Origin: JBFHES01 sp041584015 | GTDB lineage: Bacteria; Bacteroidota; Bacteroidia; Bacteroidales; M50B96 | NCBI GenBank assembly: GCA_041584015.1 | Contig: JBFHES010000049.1 | Coordinates: 1 to 19,963 of the forward strand | Direction: 5' to 3' | DNA length: 19,963 nt | Part shown: in pieces, positions 13,625 to 19,963 of the stretch | Numbering within the stretch: position 1 is the first letter of the stretch | Layout: every line of letters begins with the position of its first letter | Translations under genes and position numbers: made by a program | The notes under the pieces: generated by a model | What the model was told of the DNA's origin: nothing | Seen by the model: the letters and a program-made list of their open reading frames with translations, nothing else | Databases searched by the model: none

Positions 13625-15715
13625 CTAGTAGCCACCGTAAAATTTACGAAGAAACCACTCAATTGAGATGAAGAATAGAAGTACAAAGAATATCCATTTT
13701 AAATTAATCATCTCAACTATTTTCTCTTCGGTGCTTGATACAGAGACAACATCGCTCCTTTTTTGCAAGTCCTGAAATAACTGTTCCAACTCCGATGGAT
13801 AATACATCTTCCCGTTACTGCTAGCTGCCAGTTGATAAAGCAATTGATGATCAGCAACAGTGTTTATTGATTCAATGTTAATTGGATAAACAGAGAATCG
13901 TCCTGTTTGCGTAAATCGTTCGCCTTGCATGTCTACATGTGCTGTGTAGCTGTAGTCGCCTACATCAAAACGGCCAGCATCCAGCTTATAGCCACCGCTT
14001 GTTTGATTAAAGCTATAGGTAAATACTTTACCATTTTCATTGTTTAGCTCCAGTTCTATCTCAGGTCCTGATAAGGGCTCAAAACTTTCGTTGTATAGTT
14101 CTGCATTTAGTTTCACCGACTGATTTTCACCAAACAGTTTATTAGCATTTACAATGAATCGTTCCTTTTTAATTCTAAGCGATAAATATTGAACACTCTT
14201 GGTTATTAGCTCATCAAAAAACTGATGGCTGTCTTGTTGCAGAAAGTTATTCAAGCGCCATCGCCAAATTCCTTCACCAGCAATAATCCCAATTTTATGA
14301 TCGTCTATTCGTGTAAATGCGACTAAAGGATTTGCAGTTTCAATACCTTTAATTTTCTGATGCATTAATACTTGAGTTGCAGCTCCGGTTGTAAAGCTTC
14401 CAAACGGAGTTATAAGCGGAGGATATTTATTAACCACCAACTGTTCATCTTCGTCAAGTTCGAATAATTCGAAAAGAGGATTAATGCTTGGCTGAGTTTC
14501 TTCAAAAGATGACTTTGTTTGATTGATTTGAACACCGATCCCCAGGTTATTCAGGTTATTAATATTGGTTTGGCCTCCAATAATAAATAGAGAAGGAATT
14601 TTATTATTAAAAAGCTCAGCTAATACATCGGTAGCCGCATTATTTGCAGCAGGCAACTGATGTAGGATTACCATATTATAATCGGCAATACTGCCTTTAA
14701 AATCAGTAATGGAGCTGTAATCAACTTCAAAATTATCGTTTGATTCAATTGCATTTCGAATGGCCGCAACATCAGGATGTGTGGCGTTTGCGAGAATTAA
14801 TATTTTCTGTTTGGTATCAATAATGTCAATCAAAAACTCCATTTGATTATTATAAACATTTACTTCACTTTCAAACTGATCGAGAACAACCGTGTAGCGC
14901 TGCAAACCCGTTGACTCAGCTTGAATTTCAGCATTAAGGATTGAGGAGTAGCTATCCCCTTCGATGTTGATTTCATCTTCAAAGACAGTTTCTCCTTTGT
15001 GAATAATCCTAAGCTTGCCACTATTACCAGACAATTGCTTAGCTCCAATATAAATCTGTAATGGAAAATTATTTCCCAGGAAGGCAATCTTATTATGGTT
15101 AAGCTCAGAAATTGACAAATCGCTATGCAAGCTTGTATCTCCAAGAGCTACTGTAATTATCGGAAACTTAAATCCCTCTGCTACACGTGCCGGATTACCT
15201 CCGCGATTATAGATACCATCAGAAGCAATTATTAGCGCACCAACATTTCTATTATAAAATGAATTCTGAAGTTCCTTAAAGGCTTTGTCGAAATGGGTAG
15301 ATTTATCTGAAAAATCAACATTAAAATCAGATTTCAATTCTTCCCCCAGCGTAAAGGTTCGCACCTGATATTCATCCTCAAGCCGCTCCTTCAGATCATT
15401 TAGCTGCTTCTTATATGTTGTTTGATAAAACGTTGAATCCTTTGTAAATAATACCGATGAAGAATTATCTTGTGCAAGAATAATAAGTGGTTTCTCGATT
15501 TGTTTAACAAGCGACTTTAATAAAGGCGACAGCAATAAAAACGAAAGCACAAAGATGAATACGAATCGAAAGATAGCCATCATCCGAAGTTTCCACTTCG
15601 CCAATTCTTTAAATTTACGATCTTTATAATAGAGTATAAACGCCAAGCCAGCTGCAAGAATCAAACAGAAAAAAGCAAACCATATTGGCAATTGTGTGGT
15701 GAATTCTAACTTCAA
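13625..15715 (-). CDS. Membrane protein with vWA-like and GATase-like segments
   Basis: 696 residues. Two N-terminal membrane helices (about 10-30 and 46-66) are followed by a vWA-like segment starting PLIILAQDNSSS, where DNSSS (83-87) fits the MIDAS DxSxS pattern. The middle (KILILANATHPDVAAIR ... LFIIGGQT) resembles the glutamine-amidotransferase-like fold. A beta-rich part follows, then a C-terminal helix (IFFVLLFFISIEWFL) and the end RKFYGGY. This layout matches a Bacteroidota family of large vWA membrane proteins. The role is unknown, but it probably faces the periplasm. The start is TTG (15713-15715): an in-frame stop lies five codons upstream, no ATG lies between, and the first internal ATG (residue 45) would remove helix 1. 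Likely first gene of a pair with the M48 protease. Confidence 0.88.
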   Translation of the reverse strand: MKLEFTTQLPIWFAFFCLILAAGLAFILYYKDRKFKELAKWKLRMMAIFRFVFIFVLSFLLLSPLLKSLVKQIEKPLIILAQDNSSSVLFTKDSTFYQTTYKKQLNDLKERLEDEYQVRTFTLGEELKSDFNVDFSDKSTHFDKAFKELQNSFYNRNVGALIIASDGIYNRGGNPARVAEGFKFPIITVALGDTSLHSDLSISELNHNKIAFLGNNFPLQIYIGAKQLSGNSGKLRIIHKGETVFEDEINIEGDSYSSILNAEIQAESTGLQRYTVVLDQFESEVNVYNNQMEFLIDIIDTKQKILILANATHPDVAAIRNAIESNDNFEVDYSSITDFKGSIADYNMVILHQLPAANNAATDVLAELFNNKIPSLFIIGGQTNINNLNNLGIGVQINQTKSSFEETQPSINPLFELFELDEDEQLVVNKYPPLITPFGSFTTGAATQVLMHQKIKGIETANPLVAFTRIDDHKIGIIAGEGIWRWRLNNFLQQDSHQFFDELITKSVQYLSLRIKKERFIVNANKLFGENQSVKLNAELYNESFEPLSGPEIELELNNENGKVFTYSFNQTSGGYKLDAGRFDVGDYSYTAHVDMQGERFTQTGRFSVYPINIESINTVADHQLLYQLAASSNGKMYYPSELEQLFQDLQKRSDVVSVSSTEEKIVEMINLKWIFFVLLFFISIEWFLRKFYGGY

Positions 15716-15748
15716 TGTTGTTGGTTTTGATCAAATAATGAATAACTG

Positions 15749-15770
15749 AATTGTGCACATAAAATTGTGC
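15749..15770. repeat. Direct repeat AATTGTGC x2, 14-bp period
   Basis: AATTGTGC occurs at 15749-15756 and 15763-15770. The first copy overlaps the 8-bp palindrome TGTGCACA (15752-15759). It lies 34-55 bases upstream of the TTG start of the vWA-like gene, where a promoter or operator would be expected. It is short and could be chance. Confidence 0.3.
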
Positions 15771-15795
15771 TAAAATATTGGTTTAAGCAAGTACT

Positions 15796-15833
15796 AAAAA
15801 AAATGGAACGATTCTATTAAATCATTCCATTTT
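15796..15833 (-). terminator. Probable intrinsic terminator of fabG
   Basis: Read on the minus strand: AAAATGGAA pairs with TTCCATTTT, extended past one mismatch by GAT/ATC, with an 8-base loop, then a run of eight T (A at 15796-15803 on the plus strand). It lies 46 bases after the fabG stop. The stem is A+T-rich, so it may be weak. It separates fabG from the vWA-like gene. Confidence 0.65.
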
Positions 15834-15878
15834 CAGTGATCAATGCATTCGGTTTTAACACCGAGGCATGTATATCTT

Positions 15879-16625
15879 CTAGGTATTCATTGCACCGCAA
15901 ACATTAAGGGTTTGTCCACTTACATAGGCCGACAGATCTGATCCTAAGAAAATACAAACTCCAGCAACATCGTCAGTTGTTCCTCCGCGCTTCATTGGAA
16001 TTCCTTCTTCCCACTCTTTGCGTTTGTCTTCAGGAATTTGCGCAGTCATTTCGGTTATAATAAAACCAGGAGCAATAGCATTACATCGGATGTTACGAGA
16101 ACCTAACTCGCGTGCAATAGACTTTGTAAAACCAATAATACCAGCCTTACTTGCAGAATAATTAGATTGTCCGGCGTTTCCGCTAACACCAACAACAGAG
16201 CTCATATTAATAATGGAACCACTGCGCTGCTTTAACATGGTACGCTGTACTGCCTTAGTAAAATTGAAAACCGACTTTAGGTTTACATTTATTACCATGT
16301 CCCATAGCTCTTCTGTCATACGCATTAAAAGGGTGTCGCGTGTAATTCCAGCATTATTCACGAGAATATCAACACGTCCAAAATCCTTAACAATAGCATC
16401 TACTACCTTCTGGGTATCTTCAAAGTTACTGGCATCTGAGGCATAAGCATTTGCATTTACGCCCATTGCTTTTAGCTCACCAATAAATACTTCTACATTT
16501 TCATCAATTACAAGGTCGGTGATAGCAACATTTGCTCCGGCCTCTGCATATTTAATAGCAATCGCTTTACCAATTCCTCTGGCAGCACCAGTAATAATTG
16601 CAGTTTTTCCTTCTAATAACTTCAT
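15879..16625 (-). CDS. fabG: 3-oxoacyl-[acyl-carrier-protein] reductase FabG
   Basis: 248 residues, full length. Short-chain dehydrogenase that uses NADPH to reduce 3-oxoacyl-ACP to 3-hydroxyacyl-ACP in each elongation cycle of fatty acid synthesis (cytosol). Seen: cofactor loop TGAARGIG (12-19), NNAG (90-93), active-site Asn in INVNLKS (N115), Ser143 in NMSSVVG, and YSASK with Tyr156 and Lys160. The central stretch from RSGSIINMSS to APGF is typical FabG. The tail is VSGQTLNVCGAMNT. No other fatty-acid gene is in the window, so it is a stand-alone copy. A role in another 3-oxoacyl reduction cannot be excluded, though the sequence fits FabG closely. Confidence 0.95.
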   Translation of the reverse strand: MKLLEGKTAIITGAARGIGKAIAIKYAEAGANVAITDLVIDENVEVFIGELKAMGVNANAYASDASNFEDTQKVVDAIVKDFGRVDILVNNAGITRDTLLMRMTEELWDMVINVNLKSVFNFTKAVQRTMLKQRSGSIINMSSVVGVSGNAGQSNYSASKAGIIGFTKSIARELGSRNIRCNAIAPGFIITEMTAQIPEDKRKEWEEGIPMKRGGTTDDVAGVCIFLGSDLSAYVSGQTLNVCGAMNT

Positions 16626-16631
16626 TCTTTA

Positions 16632-16661
16632 CAAATTTAGATTTCCACAAAAATAAACAAA
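16632..16661 (-). promoter_or_regulatory. Candidate Bacteroidota-type promoter for fabG
   Basis: On the minus strand, TTTG (16661-16658), an 18-base spacer and TAAATTTG (16639-16632) match the TTTG/TAnnTTTG consensus of the Bacteroidota primary sigma factor. The -7 box ends only six bases before the fabG ATG, so transcription would begin at or next to the start codon. Confidence 0.55.
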
Positions 16662-16789
16662 TATTTAAAATGATTGAGATTCTCCAGAATTGCGCAACTA
16701 AACCATCTCCTCTACCCTTAATATCTTCTAATAACTCCAATTGTATTTGTTTATTCTTTTAACCTTATTTGACATAAAATTTACAAAGC

Positions 16790-18145
16790 ATGGAAAAGCT
16801 AAAACAAGCGATGATTGACAAGCCCTATATGCGCTGGCTAATACTCATTTTAGTTGGTTTCGTATTATCTGTTAATTACTACTTTTATGATGCCTTTTCT
16901 ACCCTAAAAGATGACCTGCTGGAACAATTTAATTTCAGCAATACCGACTACGGGCTATTCATTTCCTTCTACTCCATACCGAATACTTTTCTGGCAATGG
17001 CCGTTATCGGCGGTATTATCCTCGACAGATATGGCATTCGACGAACAGGATTCACCTTCGTATTTTTTATGGCCTTCGGAGCATTCTTAACTGCCTACGG
17101 AGCTTCTCAATATTATCAGAACGATGGTTTTGGCCATGCCTGGATGTCATCATTCTTACCAGGTTATACTCCTGAACTTAAGATGATGTTGCTTGGTCGT
17201 TTTTTCTTTGGATTAGGCGCTGAGACAAGCATTGTGGTGGTAAGTAAAATTCTGGTAAAATGGTTTAAAGGGAAAGATCTGGCGCTGGCATTTGGACTAA
17301 AAGTTGGGTTCGGACGATTAGGAACTGTTGCCGCACTTAATCTATCACCGGTTTTATGCGACAATGGCACCAACTTCAACCTGGCCATCTGGGTGGCTGC
17401 CATTCTTGTGTGTATGGGACTTTTAGCCTTTCTGGTATACATCTTACTCGATTTAAAATCCGATAAGGAAATTGAACCTGTTGCTGTTGAAGTAAAGAAG
17501 GATCGATTTAAATTCTCCGATTTAAGCGGTCTGTTTGCAAACAAATCATACATATACATCGCTTTGCTTTGTGTTACCTTTTATTCAGCAGTATTCCCAT
17601 TCCTGGCATACGCACCCGACTTTCTGAAGGATCAGTTTGGTTTCTCAAAGATACAAAGCGGACAGGTTTCGTCGATTTTACCATTGGCGACAACATTTTT
17701 TACACCGCTGTTTGGCTGGTTAATAGACCGAAAAGGAAGAGCTGCTACTTTAATGATCTATGGATCAATCACACTGGTGCTGGTGCACCTGACCTTTGCC
17801 TTTACAAATATTTCGCCCTACATACCTTTAATTTTACTTGGTGTTTCGTTCTCACTGGTTCCTGCTGCACTTTGGCCAACTATGGTTAAATTAGTTGATG
17901 AAAAATTAATTGGCACCGCCTACGGACTCACCTATAGCATACAGAACCTCGGTTTATGGGGTATTCCATTACTTGCAGGTATTATTCTTGATTGGTCAAA
18001 TCCGGGAACGCCGGTGACTTTAAATTACCAGCCGGCCATCGTCATGTTTGCTGGCCTGGGAATTATCGGTTTAATTTTCTCGCTCTTACTTAAAAGAGAA
18101 GATAAGAAAGGTGGATTTGGAATTGATAAACCAATGAACCGCTAA
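16790..18145 (+). CDS. Major facilitator superfamily transporter, MFSD1-like
   Basis: 451 residues with about 12 membrane segments, a typical MFS protein of the inner membrane. Seen: the loop 2-3 motif LDRYGIRRTG (78-87), the matching second-half motif IDRKGRAA, and GRFFFGLGAETSIVV (136-150) followed by WFKGKDLALAFGLK (158-171). The last two stretches resemble the MFSD1 branch, whose animal member is a lysosomal dipeptide exporter. The bacterial substrate is not known and cannot be read here. It is transcribed away from fabG. The 164-bp gap has only a weak -7-like CTTATTTG (16764-16771) 18 bases before the ATG. Its stop is 2 bases from the end of the convergent STAS-like gene. Confidence 0.92.
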   Translation: MEKLKQAMIDKPYMRWLILILVGFVLSVNYYFYDAFSTLKDDLLEQFNFSNTDYGLFISFYSIPNTFLAMAVIGGIILDRYGIRRTGFTFVFFMAFGAFLTAYGASQYYQNDGFGHAWMSSFLPGYTPELKMMLLGRFFFGLGAETSIVVVSKILVKWFKGKDLALAFGLKVGFGRLGTVAALNLSPVLCDNGTNFNLAIWVAAILVCMGLLAFLVYILLDLKSDKEIEPVAVEVKKDRFKFSDLSGLFANKSYIYIALLCVTFYSAVFPFLAYAPDFLKDQFGFSKIQSGQVSSILPLATTFFTPLFGWLIDRKGRAATLMIYGSITLVLVHLTFAFTNISPYIPLILLGVSFSLVPAALWPTMVKLVDEKLIGTAYGLTYSIQNLGLWGIPLLAGIILDWSNPGTPVTLNYQPAIVMFAGLGIIGLIFSLLLKREDKKGGFGIDKPMNR

Positions 18146-18147
18146 AT

Positions 18148-18534
18148 TTACTGGACTTGTTCATTTGACGCCGCAAGCCACGATAGTGCATCTTTGGTGT
18201 TTGAGAATACCCGACGCTGAACTTTAGGAACCTGCACCAAACTTGCGAATATGGCAGAGTATCCGGCTTCAATAATGCTACCCACTACAAGTGCGGTTTT
18301 AACCGATTTGTATTTATCAACAGCTTCAAGAGAAATCTCTGAAATGGCTTTTAGCTGATCTTTATTTACAATTGCTTTCACCTCGCTGAAATCATACAAA
18401 ACCTTTAAGTCTTCCGGAAGATCATCCATTTGGCTAAAGCGATAAATAGATTCAAGCATAGATCTAAAATCTTCAATATCTGTAAACTTAACCATCAAAA
18501 CTTTAGTCTCTTTGTTGAAATTAATAGAAATCAT
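18148..18534 (-). CDS. Small STAS/SpoIIAA-like protein
   Basis: 128 residues, no signal peptide or membrane segment. Alternating beta and alpha pattern: MISINFNKETKVLMVKF, a helix (FRSMLESIYRF), LKVLYDFSEVKA, a helix, then VKTALVVGSIIEAGYSAIF, RVFSNTKDALSWLA. The order and the ending (VF ... AL-x-WL) resemble SpoIIAA-like/STAS-type proteins of unknown role in Bacteroidota. No phosphorylatable DSxG motif of true anti-sigma antagonists is visible. It starts at an ATG (18532-18534) and ends 2 bases from the MFS stop, convergent. No partner kinase or sigma gene is adjacent. Confidence 0.8.
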   Translation of the reverse strand: MISINFNKETKVLMVKFTDIEDFRSMLESIYRFSQMDDLPEDLKVLYDFSEVKAIVNKDQLKAISEISLEAVDKYKSVKTALVVGSIIEAGYSAIFASLVQVPKVQRRVFSNTKDALSWLAASNEQVQ

Positions 18535-18684
18535 GAATTACCGTTTTTGCCTTTTGGTAAATATAAAAAATATAATTTATCAAGCTGAGCAAATCATCAT
18601 GAGAAGTATAAGTTTTAACAACACTTCTTTTATAGGAATTAGTAGATGGTTTAAGTATTGAAATAACCAGTTAACCTTGTCTGA

Positions 18685-19470
18685 CTATATAAAATCTTGG
18701 GCTCCGTATTTGTCGGTTAATTCCATTAATTCCTCGCTATTCAATCCAACTGGATCGAAACCTGCGCTTTTGCAGTTCAACCATATCTTAGCGGATTTTG
18801 CAACAATATCCAGGATATCAAAAGTATCATGAAGATTATTGCCAATGGCAAATGCACCATGGCGTTCCCATAAAACGGTATCGAAACGTTCCAGTTCCTT
18901 TACAGTTAATCTGGCTATTTCATGATTCCCGGGCATATGGTATGGTACAAAGCCCAAGCCTTTAGGTACAAACAAAATAGTTTCCGGATGCATACTCCAA
19001 ATCAGCTTGGTTAAGGCGCTTGTACTTCTTAGGTCCGGATGTTGAGTTAAACAGATTAGCTCTGTTATGTGCGAGTGCATCACAATTTTCTCATTACTTC
19101 CTCGCTGAGCGATTAATTCATGAATAGACAAGTGACTTGGCAATTCTGATGTGGGCATTAGTGTTTTGTCGTTTGCAGCTATTGAGAAAGCCGCTCCGCT
19201 TTCCGACACTTTTACAATTACGGTTTGATTCATGGCTTCGATGGCAACATCACGCATGCGCGAACCTGTAGCAGTAATTAAAAAACACTTACCTGCCAAA
19301 TCAGGGAAAGCTCTTGATAATTGAATTTCATCCGAGAACACTGGAATGCCAGCTAGATTTACATCATCAAGGTTTACGGAGATATTACCCGCATTTTTCT
19401 CTGCCCAGCCTCGCTCCCATAAATATCCGGCAACTGAGGAAAGTTCACTATATAATTGAATTAGGTTCAT
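18685..19470 (-). CDS. rhaD: Rhamnulose-1-phosphate aldolase RhaD (class II aldolase)
   Basis: 261 residues. Zinc-dependent class II aldolase that splits L-rhamnulose 1-phosphate into dihydroxyacetone phosphate and L-lactaldehyde. Seen: AGYLWERGWAEKNAGNISV (14-32), ATGSRMRD (67-74), PTSELPSHLSIHE with Glu109 as the likely catalytic acid, HSH giving zinc ligands His132 and His134, WSMHPET (158-164), and WERHGAF with His204 as third ligand. The spacing agrees with E. coli RhaD (Glu117, His141, His143, His212). The WSM-x-PET and AGYLW blocks favour RhaD over fuculose or ribulose relatives. No rhaA, rhaB, transporter or regulator is in the window. A different sugar phosphate remains possible. Confidence 0.88.
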   Translation of the reverse strand: MNLIQLYSELSSVAGYLWERGWAEKNAGNISVNLDDVNLAGIPVFSDEIQLSRAFPDLAGKCFLITATGSRMRDVAIEAMNQTVIVKVSESGAAFSIAANDKTLMPTSELPSHLSIHELIAQRGSNEKIVMHSHITELICLTQHPDLRSTSALTKLIWSMHPETILFVPKGLGFVPYHMPGNHEIARLTVKELERFDTVLWERHGAFAIGNNLHDTFDILDIVAKSAKIWLNCKSAGFDPVGLNSEELMELTDKYGAQDFI

Positions 19471-19531
19471 GATTTTATATTTTATTAATTACTAAGGTAT
19501 CTATGAATGGTAATGATTACAAGCTAATTCT

Positions 19532-19912
19532 TTAATCATTAATTTTTCTCTCCGTTCCGGTAGTATCTTTGGTGTTGGTCATATTGTCAACTGTTGACTC
19601 CATTTCATTCGTTTTGTTTTTTTTAAGTTTCCATAACCAATAAAGTCCTCCGAGCGGAAGCCCAAACGTCCAGACGGAACTTAGGTAGCCCATATAACTA
19701 AAGCTAATACCTAATAGAACCTGGAAACTCAAAAGACTAAATGAAACTCCATAAACTGCTGCATACGTAATGGCAGGAACATTTAGGAAAATTACAGCAA
19801 TATATTTCAGCCATTTCCTTTGTAATCCACTTTTCTTTATTTGCCTTATTATATAAATATTGAAAACTGGAACACAAAGTACTACTAGTCCAAAAAGCCA
19901 AAACATGGTCAT
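19532..19912 (-). CDS. Small hypothetical membrane protein, possibly 5' incomplete
   Basis: 126 residues from ATG 19912 (or 124 from ATG 19906). About four hydrophobic segments (3-23, 35-51, 54-73, 76-94), then KLKKNK and a polar Thr/Asn/Glu-rich tail to the stop. It is reminiscent of small multi-span Bacteroidota membrane proteins, but I recognise no family. The frame stays open upstream of 19912 to the window edge, so a longer N-terminus cannot be excluded. The hydrophobic start right at MFWLFG and the inverted repeat just upstream favour 19912/19906. It reads in the same direction as rhaD, 61 bases before it. Confidence 0.65.
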   Translation of the reverse strand: MTMFWLFGLVVLCVPVFNIYIIRQIKKSGLQRKWLKYIAVIFLNVPAITYAAVYGVSFSLLSFQVLLGISFSYMGYLSSVWTFGLPLGGLYWLWKLKKNKTNEMESTVDNMTNTKDTTGTERKIND

Positions 19913-19919
19913 TGATGGT

Positions 19920-19940
19920 ACTGGATATTTTATATCCAGT
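19920..19940. repeat. Perfect 9-bp inverted repeat before the small membrane-protein gene
   Basis: ACTGGATAT (19920-19928), spacer TTT, ATATCCAGT (19932-19940). It lies 8-28 bases upstream of the ATG at 19912. It could be an operator, an mRNA hairpin over the ribosome-binding region, or, if the gene starts further upstream, part of the coding sequence. Confidence 0.55.
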
Positions 19941-19963
19941 GTATTAATATTTAAGATTTTTCC

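Noticed and set aside
16213..16446. Open frame antisense to fabG
   Set aside because: It overlaps the conserved catalytic part of fabG and encodes nothing recognisable.
16741..16771. Possible promoter for the MFS gene (TTG, 20 bases, CTTATTTG)
   Set aside because: The -7 box lacks the TA of TAnnTTTG. It is too weak to list as a feature.
17164..17559. 131-codon open frame antisense to the MFS gene
   Set aside because: The sense frame is a full-length transporter. The antisense product has no domain or initiation signal.
18535..18684. Weak hairpin AGAAGT/ACTTCT (minus strand) as a rhaD terminator
   Set aside because: A 6-bp stem with a 15-base loop and no T run is not a credible terminator. 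Nothing else stands out in this gap.
9064..19963. Hidden defence, toxin-antitoxin, phage or mobile-element system
   Set aside because: All genes in this stretch are housekeeping, transport or unassigned membrane/cytosolic proteins. No integrase, transposase, terminal repeats or toxin-like pairs are seen.

Overview
The window looks like chromosomal DNA of a Bacteroidota bacterium. The evidence is a giant surface protein built of SprB-type repeats with a type IX secretion (T9SS) C-terminal sorting domain, low G+C coding sequence, TAnnTTTG-like promoter elements, TTG starts and few Shine-Dalgarno sequences. Finer taxonomy cannot be read from the sequence. No rRNA, tRNA, CRISPR array, insertion sequence, phage gene or recognisable defence system is visible.

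Region 1 (1-9063, + strand) is the last ~3020 residues of a giant adhesin whose 5' end lies outside the window. It has about 27 SprB-like repeats of ~75 residues. Four of these carry a ~137-residue domain nested in the terminal loop of the repeat. After the array come a tandem pair of 'WPFYG/WPFFG' modules, a diverged fifth relative of the nested domain, and the T9SS sorting domain. The repeats fall into cysteine-defined subtypes that recur in a higher-order order. This is the most unusual content of the window. A strong intrinsic terminator follows at 9155-9184.

Region 2 (9271-16625) holds housekeeping and envelope genes. rlmF (23S rRNA m6A1618 methyltransferase, +) converges on a minus-strand set. 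That set, in transcription order, is fabG (ending at a probable terminator); a TTG-started membrane protein with a vWA-like segment, followed 29 bp later by an M48/Ste24-type membrane protease; then an unknown six-helix membrane protein overlapping cinA by ATGA. The last two pairs look like two-gene transcription units.

Region 3 (16626-19963) starts at the divergent fabG/MFS intergenic region. It has an MFSD1-like major facilitator (+), a convergent STAS/SpoIIAA-like small protein (-) only 2 bp away, a rhamnulose-1-phosphate aldolase (rhaD, -) with no other rhamnose genes in view, and a small membrane protein (-) at the window edge with a perfect inverted repeat just before its first ATG.

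Most genes outside the adhesin are ordinary. All intergenic gaps are under 200 bp.
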